Below, in pieces: positions 48,252 through 58,783 of a DNA stretch of 64,000 nt. Numbering within the stretch: the first letter of the stretch is position 1; each line of letters begins with the position of its first letter. The notes under the pieces are model-generated. The model worked only from the letters and a program-made list of their open reading frames with translations, did not search any database and had not been told where the DNA came from. Both the position numbers and the translations under genes were made by a program. Origin of the DNA: Nocardioides sp. T2.26MG-1 (GTDB lineage Bacteria > Actinomycetota > Actinomycetes > Propionibacteriales > Nocardioidaceae); NCBI RefSeq assembly GCF_950101795.1, contig NZ_CATNLZ010000012.1, forward strand, positions 310,001 to 374,000, written 5' to 3'.

Positions 48252-48930
48252 TGGGTCCTCCAGCGGTGATGTCGACGTTGCGCAGGAACACATCGGTGGC
48301 GTAGGTCCGCTCGTGGCCCCCGAGCGAGGCGGTCATGGTCAGGCGCACCCGGTCGACCTGGCCCAGCTGTGCCGGGCACCACCAGCCGTCGGTGCCACTC
48401 GGTGCGGCGGTCGGCGCGGCTGCCGGACCGAGCTCCGCCCAGGAGCTCCCCATGTCGGGTGCCGCGGGCAGCGGGCTCCAACGGCTGCTCCACAGCTGGA
48501 GGCAGAGTTGCGACACCTTGGCGGCGAGGATCGGCTGCTCCTGCGGCACGGGGATGTCCTCGCTGAGGATCAGCTTCTCCGCCGAACGGTCCCAGTGGTA
48601 GGCGACGTTGGACGGGACGCTCGACGTGTACGTCGACTCTCGGAACGCGATGCCGGTGAACTCACCGGTCGCGCACCCGCTGCCGGCGTACGCGGGGATC
48701 ACCTTGGTGACCGCCGCCGCATCCCGGAGGTCGCGCGCGAGCCGGGTGAACGCGATGCGCGACTCCTCGTTGAGGTCGACCGAGGACGACGTGTCGTGGG
48801 TGACTCGCGCCGTGGCGATGCCGAAGGTGAGGAACAGGGTGCCGAGGACACCGAAGAGCCCCAAGGCCACGAGGATCTCGATCAGCGTCACGCCGGCGTC
48901 GTCGCGGTCGCGCTCGCGACGGGGGGTCAT
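48241..48930 (-). CDS. Minor pilin, PilW/GspJ-like
   Basis: 229 residues with the prepilin motif DDAGVTLIEILVALGLFGVL at the N-terminus (cleavage after the G before VTLIE). The globular part has cysteine pairs (GSGCATGEF, SQLCLQLW, GWWCPAQ, PSAC at the end). It is the size of PilW/GspJ-type minor pilins, which prime pilus assembly with the other minor pilins. The ATG at 48930 overlaps the upstream stop codon as ATGA. Confidence 0.87.
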   Translation of the reverse strand: MTPRRERDRDDAGVTLIEILVALGLFGVLGTLFLTFGIATARVTHDTSSSVDLNEESRIAFTRLARDLRDAAAVTKVIPAYAGSGCATGEFTGIAFRESTYTSSVPSNVAYHWDRSAEKLILSEDIPVPQEQPILAAKVSQLCLQLWSSRWSPLPAAPDMGSSWAELGPAAAPTAAPSGTDGWWCPAQLGQVDRVRLTMTASLGGHERTYATDVFLRNVDITAGGPSAC

Positions 48931-50645
48931 GAGTCCGACTCCGAGCTGCACGAGGCTGCGCCGAGCGTGATCACGACCGAGGAGTCGAGATCAGGGGCCC
49001 CGGAGAGACGGCGGGTCGGTGCCGTGGTGATCGTGAGTCCGGGCACCTCGACCCGCACGCTCGACCCGTCCGGCGTCACCGTCCCCGCTGCGAGGGTCCA
49101 ACCCTCGATGTAGGACTGAAGGCTCTCCTCACCGACGGAGTAGAAGCCCGGCTGGTGCGCGACCGGATCGACGGTCTGGTACGCCGTCCCGTCCCACGCC
49201 TCCACGCTGACCGTGAGCGCCTTCGAGCCGCTGCCGACGCCGTCGACCACGGAGCAGGAGGCGTAGGACTGGTTGAGCGTGACCCGCACGATGCCTTCAG
49301 GCGCAGCATCGGTCGGCAGCACGGCGAACGACGTCGCGTGTCCTCCGGCACACGCCGCGGTGTCGCGCACGGTCTGGGAGCCCGAGTGCATCGCGGTCGT
49401 GAGATACGACGCCGCGCTCACCCGGTCCACCGACCCGGGCAGGCCCGGACAGTCGGTCACCGCCCCGGCGGCAGCCCCCGAGAGCTGGACGACGGGGCCG
49501 GCCCAGGTCTGGGTGGAGGTGCTGGCGCCGACGTTGTCGAAGGTGAGGGCGCCGGCGCCGGCGTCGACAACGGACGAGCGCACCGGGGTCGCGGGTGCGC
49601 CGATGCTCGGGAGTCCGCCGTCGGTCGAGATCCCGCCGCCGAGGTCGGATCCGACGCGGCTGCGCCCGAAGCACAGCAGCGCGGTGCAGCCGGTCCCCCA
49701 GTCGGGGATGACGTCCACCGGCGCGAGGGTCGAGACCGAGGGCGGCGCGGACACGGTCGTGGTCGCGCCGTACGCCAGCTGGCTCGTGCTCGGGTCGCCC
49801 GTCGCCACCCGCGCCACGACCCCGGAGAGGCTCACCTCCGCCGTGCTGATGTCGCTCACCGATGCCGCGAGGCTGACGACGCCGGCCGTCAGCGTCTCCA
49901 TGGCCCCGCTCGGCGCCATGGAGGTCACCTGGACCGCGGTCGCCTGTGCGCGAGTGCGGACCAGCGTGGCCCCCGAGTCGTGCTTGGCGATCTGGGTGGA
50001 GAGCGAACGTGCCACCACGGCTCCGCGATCGGTGTAGAGGACCGTGACGGTCACCCCCACCTGCGATGAGGGTGGGTAGTTCGTGATCGCGTGGTTGCTG
50101 TCGTATCCCGCCCGCGGCGTCGCCGCCTCGGGCGTGGGGCTCGCGGCGGACCCGCCGGTGACGAACTGCAGGTCGTAGACCAGCGCGATCGTGCCCAGCT
50201 CGGGATCGGTCGTGGGCCGGACGGTGCGGTAGAACGGACCGCTGGGCGGGTCGTAGGCACATCGCGTGCCGGTGATGTACCCCGTGCCCTCCGTGGTGGT
50301 GGGGATGAGCAGCTCGCCCGGCGCGGACTCGCAGGCGAGGTCCGGGACCGGTGCCGTCAGGTCCGGGAAGTAGATGTCGAGCAGGTCGACGTCCTGGTCG
50401 GTGCCGCCGACGTCGCTGCCGAGGGACACCCGGTACGGCAGCCCGCGCAGCCGCTCGACCTGCTGCTGCAGGATCCCCTGCGTCACGCCCTCGCGGTCGG
50501 CCTTGGCGACCGAGCGGATGCCGGACACGAACTGGGGCAGCAACGCGGTCGCGGCGACGAGGAAGATCCCGAGGGCCACGACGACCTCGATCAGCGTGAA
50601 GCCGTCGTCGGCTCGGCGTCGGCCGGATCGCCTGAGCTCAGCCAT
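48927..50645 (-). CDS. Large prepilin-like protein with an extended extracellular domain
   Basis: 572 residues. The start ADDGFTLIEVVVALGIFLVA carries a standard prepilin motif as in PilV/GspI, but those are normally 130-200 residues. After about residue 200 there are beta-rich, Ser/Thr/Val-rich domains (SVSDISTAEVSLSGVVARVA, QTWAGPVVQLSGAAAGAVTD) and about ten cysteines. This looks like a minor pilin carrying an adhesive tip domain. ATG 50645 overlaps the upstream gene by 8 bp. The adhesin role is inferred from the layout only. Confidence 0.85.
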   Translation of the reverse strand: MAELRRSGRRRADDGFTLIEVVVALGIFLVAATALLPQFVSGIRSVAKADREGVTQGILQQQVERLRGLPYRVSLGSDVGGTDQDVDLLDIYFPDLTAPVPDLACESAPGELLIPTTTEGTGYITGTRCAYDPPSGPFYRTVRPTTDPELGTIALVYDLQFVTGGSAASPTPEAATPRAGYDSNHAITNYPPSSQVGVTVTVLYTDRGAVVARSLSTQIAKHDSGATLVRTRAQATAVQVTSMAPSGAMETLTAGVVSLAASVSDISTAEVSLSGVVARVATGDPSTSQLAYGATTTVSAPPSVSTLAPVDVIPDWGTGCTALLCFGRSRVGSDLGGGISTDGGLPSIGAPATPVRSSVVDAGAGALTFDNVGASTSTQTWAGPVVQLSGAAAGAVTDCPGLPGSVDRVSAASYLTTAMHSGSQTVRDTAACAGGHATSFAVLPTDAAPEGIVRVTLNQSYASCSVVDGVGSGSKALTVSVEAWDGTAYQTVDPVAHQPGFYSVGEESLQSYIEGWTLAAGTVTPDGSSVRVEVPGLTITTAPTRRLSGAPDLDSSVVITLGAASCSSESDS

Positions 50646-51144
50646 GGAGGTCCACCCGTCCGGTGAGCGCGGCGACGCAGATGCGGTAGGTCTTGTCGGA
50701 CCCGTCGCGGGTGACCAGGACGTCGAAGGCCTTGACGCTGCCGCAGGCCACGTCGGTCGACGGATCGGTGCTCCCCGGCCAGCTGGCGGTCCCACGAGGG
50801 GTGAACAGCAGCGGCGCGGTGGTGACGGGCTCGAGGTGCACCGCCGCGGACTCCAGACCGTAGGGGCCCTCGACCTTGGTGCCGCTCGCGGGGTCGCAGG
50901 ACGTGCGCCACACCGTGTAGGCCGAGGGCGTGAGCTCCACACACATCGATCGCCCCTCGGTGACCGCGCGCTGCTGGGCCTGCCGGAGCGCGGACTGCAG
51001 GGACCGGGCGGTGCCCTGGTGCTCGTGGGCGTGGGAGTAGGACGAGAAGCCGCTGACCGCGATCGCCATGACCACGCCCATCAGGACGATCGTGACCATG
51101 ACCTCGATCAGCGTGAAGCCGGCATCGGTGCGGGATTCGCGCAC
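50638..51144 (-). CDS. Minor pilin, GspH/FimT-like
   Basis: 168 residues. The prepilin motif DAGFTLIEVMVTIVLMGVVM is followed by the GspH/FimT pattern SLQSALRQAQQRAVTEGRSM. Cysteines at MCVEL, SCDPASG, VACGS and RICVAAL suggest two disulfides. GTG 51144 is chosen because GGAGG lies 6 nt upstream; an ATG at 51165 (MLARRNV) is in frame, but the ribosome binding site favours the later start. First gene of the minor-pilin operon, with a WhiG-like promoter 60 bp upstream. Confidence 0.9.
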   Translation of the reverse strand: MRESRTDAGFTLIEVMVTIVLMGVVMAIAVSGFSSYSHAHEHQGTARSLQSALRQAQQRAVTEGRSMCVELTPSAYTVWRTSCDPASGTKVEGPYGLESAAVHLEPVTTAPLLFTPRGTASWPGSTDPSTDVACGSVKAFDVLVTRDGSDKTYRICVAALTGRVDLHG

Positions 51145-51204
51145 GACGTTCCTCCGAGCAAGCATCAGCCTTCGTCGGGGTGCGGCCGCACCCCTGTCAG
51201 TACG

Positions 51205-51232
51205 TGATCGGCACAGGTGGGCCCGGACTTGA
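51205..51232 (-). promoter_or_regulatory. Candidate WhiG promoter of the minor-pilin operon
   Basis: Minus strand: TCAAG (51232-51228), 15 nt, GCCGATCA (51212-51205). The -10 matches GCCGATAA at 7 of 8 positions. It is divergent from the major pilin gene. Confidence 0.78.
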
Positions 51233-51269
51233 GCCGTCGGGCCGGCGCCGAGAAATTCTCAACGAACCC

Positions 51270-51297
51270 TCAAGGTCGCCTCGGCCGCTACCGACAT
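51270..51297 (+). promoter_or_regulatory. Candidate, weaker WhiG promoter of the major pilin
   Basis: Plus strand: TCAAG (51270-51274), 15 nt, ACCGACAT (51290-51297). The -35 and spacing are as at the other sites, but the -10 matches GCCGATAA at only 5 of 8 positions. The ATG is 77 nt downstream. Confidence 0.5.
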
Positions 51298-51373
51298 CAC
51301 TGGTGCACAGCCCTGCCGCCCCGATGGGTCGGCGAGGGCGCTCGACCTCATCCCCCCCTTAGAGGAGAATCAC

Positions 51374-51835
51374 ATGCTTGCTCGGATGCAGAAGTCCCTG
51401 AAGGAGAAGGACCAGGGCTTCACCCTGATCGAGCTCCTCGTCGTCATCGTCATCATCGGCATCCTCGCCGCCATCGCCATCCCGATCTTCCTGAACCAGC
51501 AGAAGAAGGGGATCGACTCCAGCCTCAAGTCGGACCTCAAGAGCGCTGCGACCACGGTGGAGACGTGGGTGGTGGACAACCCGTCCACGGACATCACGGG
51601 CGTGAGCGTCGCAGGCGGCACGAAGGGCACCGGGGTCCTCGCGGCCCTCACGACGAGTGACGGCAACACAGTCACTCTCGTCAAGAACACGGCCACCACA
51701 GGTGCCTACTGCATCTTCGCGTACAACACGAAGGCGAGTAAGGCAACTGGCACGGGCGCGTTGATGATGTACGACTCGATGGCCGGTGGTCTCCAGAAGG
51801 CGATCGCAGCGGATCAGACCTGCGACACCGTGTGA
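51374..51835 (+). CDS. pilA: Major type IV pilin
   Basis: 153 residues. A short basic leader (MLARMQKSLKEKDQG) precedes FTLIELLVVIVIIGILAAIA, the invariant pilin helix with Glu5; PilD would cut after Gly15. The globular domain is Thr/Ala-rich (NPSTDITGVSVAGGTKGTGV) with two cysteines (AYCIFAYN and QTCDTV), which probably close a C-terminal disulfide loop. AGAGGAGA lies 7 nt before ATG 51374. It is the first gene of an operon with the 78-residue protein and the hydrolase, and divergent from the minor-pilin operon. Confidence 0.95.
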   Translation: MLARMQKSLKEKDQGFTLIELLVVIVIIGILAAIAIPIFLNQQKKGIDSSLKSDLKSAATTVETWVVDNPSTDITGVSVAGGTKGTGVLAALTTSDGNTVTLVKNTATTGAYCIFAYNTKASKATGTGALMMYDSMAGGLQKAIAADQTCDTV

Positions 51836-51896
51836 GTTCTGGGCTGGGCGGCTCTCCCGAGTCGCCCAGCTCACCGTCTTCGACTCGGAGGTGCCA

Positions 51897-52133
51897 ATGG
51901 AGATCGTGACCGGCGAGCCGGCACCGATGGTGCCGCCCGCGCAGGCGGCCGCCCTGATGGGTGAGATGGCCGCCGTGGTGCGGACGATCTTCGCGGTGCA
52001 CGCACCGGCACAAACCGCGGCGGATCCCTCCGCCACCGCTCCCTCCCTCGTCGCCACGGCGCCGGCTCCCTCGCCGGCGCCGCTGGCGGCGATCCCGCTC
52101 CCCGAGCTCGACGAGCTCGCGTTCCTCGACTAG
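51897..52133 (+). CDS. Hypothetical 78-residue Ala/Pro-rich protein in the pilin operon
   Basis: GGAGG lies 6 nt before ATG 51897. The sequence begins MEIVTGEPAPMVPPAQAAAL and has one helix (AALMGEMAAVVRTIFAVHAP), an alanine/proline linker and a closing acidic tail, LPELDELAFLD. No signal peptide or membrane span. No family was recognised. Its place between the major pilin and the peptidoglycan hydrolase suggests a pilus-related cytoplasmic role; the acidic end looks like a short protein-docking motif (inference). Confidence 0.72.
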   Translation: MEIVTGEPAPMVPPAQAAALMGEMAAVVRTIFAVHAPAQTAADPSATAPSLVATAPAPSPAPLAAIPLPELDELAFLD

Positions 52134-52172
52134 CAGACCCGCACGACCCAGCACCGACCGGAGGTGGCACCC

Positions 52173-54194
52173 ATGGCTGTCCGTCGCCCGCTCCGCCGGG
52201 TCACCACAGCCGCGTGCCTGCTGACCGCCGTCGCCCTCACCGGCCTCGGCGTCGTCCCGGCCACCGCGCTCCCGACACCAGTCGCCACGGGCACCCCGGT
52301 CGAGCGCAGCTCCGCCGCCCAGGACGCGGTCGACACCGCGCGTGCGGCGTACGACCTCGCCCGGGTGCGTGTCGAGTCGATCAGCCTCCAGGTCGAGCGC
52401 CTCGACCAGACCGCCGCCGACGCCAACGCCGAGGCACAGCGGCTCCACGACCTCGTCGCCGACGAGCACGGCGGGTTCCTCAGCGCGCTCGCGCAGGCGA
52501 TCGTGCCCGGCGAGTCCGACCTCGACCGGGCGACCGCCGCCGCCCGCAACGCCCAGGACGCCCAGGCCCTCGCCGACCAGATCCGGGCGGCGCTCGCGGA
52601 GTCGATCACCGCCGCCGAGCAGGCGCGCGCCGACTGGGAGCGAGCCGAGCGCCGGCAGGCGCGGATCGAGGCCCGCTGGACGGCGAATGAGTACGCCGAC
52701 GCCGCGATCCGGCGCGCCGCGCTGCCGACCGACTACGCGGTCAGCGACTCCGCCCAGGACCGCCGCAACCGGCGGGCGCTGCGCCACTGGCAGGAGTACC
52801 TCCGCGAGCTGGCCGACGCCGCCGTCGTACCGCCCGCGGCGAGCGAGCTCCTCGACCCCACCCGCCTGCCCTCGGGTCTCAGGCCGCTGCGCGACCAACG
52901 AGGCGAGCCCTCCCCCGGCGTCGCCGTCGCCGACCCGGTCGGACATCGCGCCGTCCCGGTCGTGTCCGCGGAGGCGGTGCGCGCGGTCGGCGAGGCCTTC
53001 CACCGCATCGGCCTCGGCACCGTGCCAGGGTCGGTCACGCCGACCGCGTACGCGTGCGGCGGGCTGGTCGCCAACTCCTGGACGAGTCCGACGGTGGCGC
53101 TGCCGGCGGATGCCGCCGAGCAGTACCGACGACTCCGCGGGGTGGACGCCGGCGTGCTGCAGCCCGGCGACATCGTGGTCCTCGGCAGCCGCCGTGACGG
53201 ACTCGGCCAGACCGCGCTCTACGTCGGCCGCGGGCAGGCCGTCGTCGCCGATCCCGCGACCGGGACCGCGAACGTGCGACCGGTGCCCGCCGAGGTGCTC
53301 GGTCTCCGACGCGCCGCGACCGGCGAGGGCCGGCACCGGCCCGCCCCCGTCGGCGGACCCTGCGGCGCGACGCCGGCCGCCTCCGTCGCCGGCGACGGTC
53401 CCCTCCAGCTGCCGATGGCCGCGGGGAGCTACCACCTGTCGTCCGGGTTCGGCGACTCCGGGACGCTCTGGGCATCTGGTCAGCACACCGGTCTCGACTT
53501 CGCGGCTCCGCGCGGCACGCCGGTCTACGCCGCAGGCGCCGGGACGGTCACCATCGAGCACCCCGCGTGGGCCGGCAACCTCGTGCGCGTCGACCTCGGT
53601 GGCGGCGTCCAGACGCTCTACGCCCACCTCTCCCGGGTCGACGTCACCGACGGCCAGGTCCTGGCGGCCGGAGACCCGGTCGGCGCCGTCGGCAGCCTCG
53701 GCAACACCGACGGCCCGCACCTGCACTTCGAGGTCCGCCTCGACGGGACGGCGTACGACCCGGCCCTCGTCCTCGACGTCCCCGAGGCCCCGCCCGCGGA
53801 GTACCCCAACGGCGTCCTCCCCGACGAGGCGCTCTGCCCCGCCACCGCGGACGGTCAGCACCGGCTGCGCTGCGACGCCGCCGTGGCGTACCGGCTGCTG
53901 GCCGCGGAGTACGCCGACGCGCTCGGCACCGGACTGTGCATCACCGACTCCTACCGTTCCCTCGGCGCCCAGGAGCGGGCGCACCTGGTCAAGCCGGGCC
54001 TCACCGCGAGCCCGGGCACCTCCCAGCACGGCCTCGGCCTCGCGGTCGACCTGTGCGGCGGCGTCGAGCGGTTCGGCAGCCCCCAGAGCGACTGGCTGCT
54101 CGCGCACGCCCCGACGTACGGATGGACGCACCCCGCCTGGGCCGCCCCGGGTGGCAGCAAGCCCGAGCCGTGGCACTGGGAGTACCCCGCCTGA
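52173..54194 (+). CDS. Secreted three-domain peptidoglycan hydrolase (NlpC/P60-like, M23, VanY)
   Basis: 673 residues. Signal peptide (TTAACLLTAVALTGLGVVPA), then a coiled coil (about 45-190). Residues about 285-385 resemble an NlpC/P60 domain (YACGGLVANSW, LQPGDIVVLG), but the usual catalytic His in HVGIYVG is absent (QTALYVG), so it may be inactive. M23 LytM domain at about 425-530: HTGLDFAAPRGTPVYAAGAG and HLHFEVRL give the complete zinc site. VanY-type D,D-carboxypeptidase at about 560-673: SQHGLGLAVDL and WHWEY are intact. GGAGG lies 8 nt before ATG 52173. In the pilin operon, it probably opens peptidoglycan for the pilus. Confidence 0.9.
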   Translation: MAVRRPLRRVTTAACLLTAVALTGLGVVPATALPTPVATGTPVERSSAAQDAVDTARAAYDLARVRVESISLQVERLDQTAADANAEAQRLHDLVADEHGGFLSALAQAIVPGESDLDRATAAARNAQDAQALADQIRAALAESITAAEQARADWERAERRQARIEARWTANEYADAAIRRAALPTDYAVSDSAQDRRNRRALRHWQEYLRELADAAVVPPAASELLDPTRLPSGLRPLRDQRGEPSPGVAVADPVGHRAVPVVSAEAVRAVGEAFHRIGLGTVPGSVTPTAYACGGLVANSWTSPTVALPADAAEQYRRLRGVDAGVLQPGDIVVLGSRRDGLGQTALYVGRGQAVVADPATGTANVRPVPAEVLGLRRAATGEGRHRPAPVGGPCGATPAASVAGDGPLQLPMAAGSYHLSSGFGDSGTLWASGQHTGLDFAAPRGTPVYAAGAGTVTIEHPAWAGNLVRVDLGGGVQTLYAHLSRVDVTDGQVLAAGDPVGAVGSLGNTDGPHLHFEVRLDGTAYDPALVLDVPEAPPAEYPNGVLPDEALCPATADGQHRLRCDAAVAYRLLAAEYADALGTGLCITDSYRSLGAQERAHLVKPGLTASPGTSQHGLGLAVDLCGGVERFGSPQSDWLLAHAPTYGWTHPAWAAPGGSKPEPWHWEYPA

Positions 54195-54207
54195 GCCCGG
54201 CGCCGGG

Positions 54208-54219
54208 TACGGTGACGAC
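54208..54219 (+). promoter_or_regulatory. Leaderless promoter of whiG
   Basis: TACGGT at 54208-54213 is a good -10 box ending 6 nt before the GTG at 54220. So whiG can be transcribed apart from the pilin operon. Confidence 0.6.
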
Positions 54220-54942
54220 GTGGACTCGGACGTCGACGGCCTCTGGGAGCGCTTCAAGCGTCATGGGGACCGCGAGGCCCGCGACCGGCTCGTCGTGCAC
54301 TACTCCCCGCTCGTGAAGTTCGTCGCCGGCCGCGTCCGGTCGGGTCTGCCGCCGGCGGTCGAGCAGGCCGACCTCGTCTCCGACGGCGTCATCGGGCTGA
54401 TGGACGCGCTCGACAAGTTCGACCCCGAGCGCGGCCTGCAGTTCCAGACCTACGCCGTCTCCCGGATCCGCGGGGCGATGGTCGACGGGCTGCGCGCCAC
54501 CGACTGGGTGCCCCGCTCGGTGCGCGAGAAGATCCGCGACATCGACGCCGCCCAGACGGCACTCGAGCGGTCGCTGGGCCGTACCCCCACCGACTCCGAG
54601 GTGGCCGATCGGCTGGAGATGTCGGTGGCCGACCTGCGCAAGGTCTACACCCAGACCGCGCACACCAGTGTGGTCAGCTTCGAGACCGTGCTCGACGACG
54701 AGGACGGGCCACGCTCGACGACCGACCTGCCCGGCGCCGACGACGACATCCCGCCCGGCTTCCTGGCCGCGGTGCGCGAGCTGCCCGAGCGCGACCAGGT
54801 CGTCGTGGCGCTGTACTACTGGGAGCGGCTGACGCTGGCCGAGATCGGCCAGGTGCTCGGAGTCACCGAGTCGCGCGTCAGCCAGCTGCACAGCCGCGCC
54901 ACGCTCGCGCTGCGGCGCAAGCTGGTGCAGTCGGTGCTCTGA
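54220..54942 (+). CDS. whiG: RNA polymerase sigma factor of the WhiG/FliA class
   Basis: 240 residues, the size of WhiG/FliA sigma factors with regions 2, 3 and 4. Region 2 has LVVHYSPLVKFVAGRVRSGL and DLVSDGVIGLMDALDKFDPE, then FQTYAVSRIRGAMVDGLRAT DW (split here), region 3 follows with VREKIRDIDAAQTALERSLG, and region 4 has LTLAEIGQVLGVTESRVSQL. GAMVDGLR and DWVPRSVR are the signature of this class. No flagellar genes are present, so a developmental or pilus role is expected. It lies 25 bp after the hydrolase gene of the pilin operon. RsiG is its likely inhibitor, and five candidate target promoters lie in the window. Confidence 0.93.
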   Translation: MDSDVDGLWERFKRHGDREARDRLVVHYSPLVKFVAGRVRSGLPPAVEQADLVSDGVIGLMDALDKFDPERGLQFQTYAVSRIRGAMVDGLRATDWVPRSVREKIRDIDAAQTALERSLGRTPTDSEVADRLEMSVADLRKVYTQTAHTSVVSFETVLDDEDGPRSTTDLPGADDDIPPGFLAAVRELPERDQVVVALYYWERLTLAEIGQVLGVTESRVSQLHSRATLALRRKLVQSVL

Positions 54943-54948
54943 CGGCGC

Positions 54949-55115
54949 GGTGGTTTCGAGGCTCGCTGCGCTCGCACCTCAACCACCGTCAGGTCGGCTG
55001 CGCTCGCACCTCAACCACCGTCAGGTCGGCTGCGCTCGCACCTCGACCACCGTCAGGTCGGCTCCGCTCGCACCTCGACCACCGTCAGGTCGGCTCCGCT
55101 CACACCTCAACCACC
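54949..55115. repeat. Dispersed repeat with fourfold 32-bp tandem amplification
   Basis: One complete palindromic copy (GGTGGTTTCGAGGCTCGC through CACCTCAACCACC) is followed by four 32-bp units at 54988-55019, 55020-55051, 55052-55083 and 55084-55115. Each is GTCAGGTCGGCTGCGCTCGC then ACCTCAACCACC with few changes. The array has no spacers and so is not a CRISPR. The last unit supplies the stop codon of the esterase gene. Confidence 0.9.
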
Positions 55116-56090
55116 CGTCAGGGCGGCCCGCTGGGAGGCGACGACCGCCGTCATCGCCGGCCGCGCGCTCCGGCAGAGGTAGGGGAAGCTGAGGAACCCG
55201 TGCGGCATCTGGTGGAAGTCCTCCACCTGCACCCGCACCCCGGCGTCGGCGAGCGCCTGGGCGTAGCGCACGCCGCTGTCGTGCAGCGGGTCGAGGCCGG
55301 CGACGACGACCACGGCGGGCGGGAGCCCGCCCAGGTCGGGCGCGAGCAGCGGTGAGAGCCGCGGGTCGGTGAGGTCGACGTCGTCGGTGACGTAGTGGCC
55401 GTGGAAGACCGCCATGTCCTCGTTGGAGAGCACGATCCCGCGGACGTTGGCGGCGTACGACGCATCGTGCTCGACCGCGCCGGTCAGGTCGGTCACCGGG
55501 TAGATCAGTGCCTGGTGCCCGATCCGCGGACCGCCCTCGTCCCGGGCCAGGATCGAGACCACCGCGGCGAGGTTGCCGCCGGCACTGTCGCCCATCACCC
55601 CGAGCCGGTCCGGGTCGCCGCCGAGGTCGGCGGCGTGCGCGGCGGTCCAGCGCAGCGCGTCGTGGCAGTCCTCCACACCCGCGGGGAACCGGTGGGCCGG
55701 CGCCAGCCGGTAGTCGACGGACACCACGACGGCGTCGAGCTCCCGGGCGACGATGCTGCAGGTCCAGTCGCACTGCCGCGCGCTGCCGAGCACGAACCCG
55801 CCGCCGTGGAAGTTCAGCACCACCGGCCGCGGCCGCCGGGACCAGGCCTGCGGCGTGTAGACCCGGAGCGACAGCTCACCGTGCCGGGCCGGGAACGTCG
55901 TGGTGCGCACGTCGACCCCGGGCTGCAGTCGGCCGAGCACCAGGCTCGCCGGGCCGCCGTCGGGGATCGTCGTCGTCTGCGCCCGCTCGAGCTGCTCGGC
56001 GGTCATCCGGGCCACGGAGAACCCCGGATTGGCCTTCATCAGCCGGTCCAGTGCCCGGATGCCGGGACGAACACTCGTCGTTTTCCTCAT
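55107..56090 (-). CDS. Alpha/beta-hydrolase esterase (hormone-sensitive lipase family)
   Basis: 327 residues. The HSL motif [11 protein letters not shown] (oxyanion hole), the nucleophile elbow [14 protein letters not shown], the acid in [11 protein letters not shown] and the final HGFLSF histidine are all present. It should hydrolyse short acyl esters in the cytoplasm. ATG 56090 follows a perfect -10 box TACAAT by 9 nt, so the leader is very short. Its last codons (ACG GGT GGT TGA) run into the repeat array, so the C-terminus after about ASQRAAL may be shortened or replaced. Confidence 0.9.
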   Translation of the reverse strand: MRKTTSVRPGIRALDRLMKANPGFSVARMTAEQLERAQTTTIPDGGPASLVLGRLQPGVDVRTTTFPARHGELSLRVYTPQAWSRRPRPVVLNFHGGGFVLGSARQCDWTCSIVARELDAVVVSVDYRLAPAHRFPAGVEDCHDALRWTAAHAADLGGDPDRLGVMGDSAGGNLAAVVSILARDEGGPRIGHQALIYPVTDLTGAVEHDASYAANVRGIVLSNEDMAVFHGHYVTDDVDLTDPRLSPLLAPDLGGLPPAVVVVAGLDPLHDSGVRYAQALADAGVRVQVEDFHQMPHGFLSFPYLCRSARPAMTAVVASQRAALTGG

Positions 56091-56200
56091 GGTGGCGGGA
56101 TTGTAGGTCGATGGTCCTGACGGGGAGGGGCCATGGAATCCAGGACTTACGACCCGTCCAGCCGATAGCCTTCGCTGGAAGTGGGGGGAATGTGGGGATC

Positions 56201-58738
<2,538 letters not shown>

Positions 58739-58783
58739 CGACCACGGACACCGGTGTCGCCGGCGCGTGGCAGGGTGGGCGGC

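Noticed and set aside
54988..55115. CRISPR-like array
   Set aside because: Units are directly joined with no spacers, and no cas genes are near.
56161..56168. GCCGATAG before the hybrid kinase as a sixth WhiG site
   Set aside because: The -10 is a 7/8 match, but no TCAAG or TAAA lies 15-16 nt upstream; a -10 box TAGCCT at 56166-56171 fits better.
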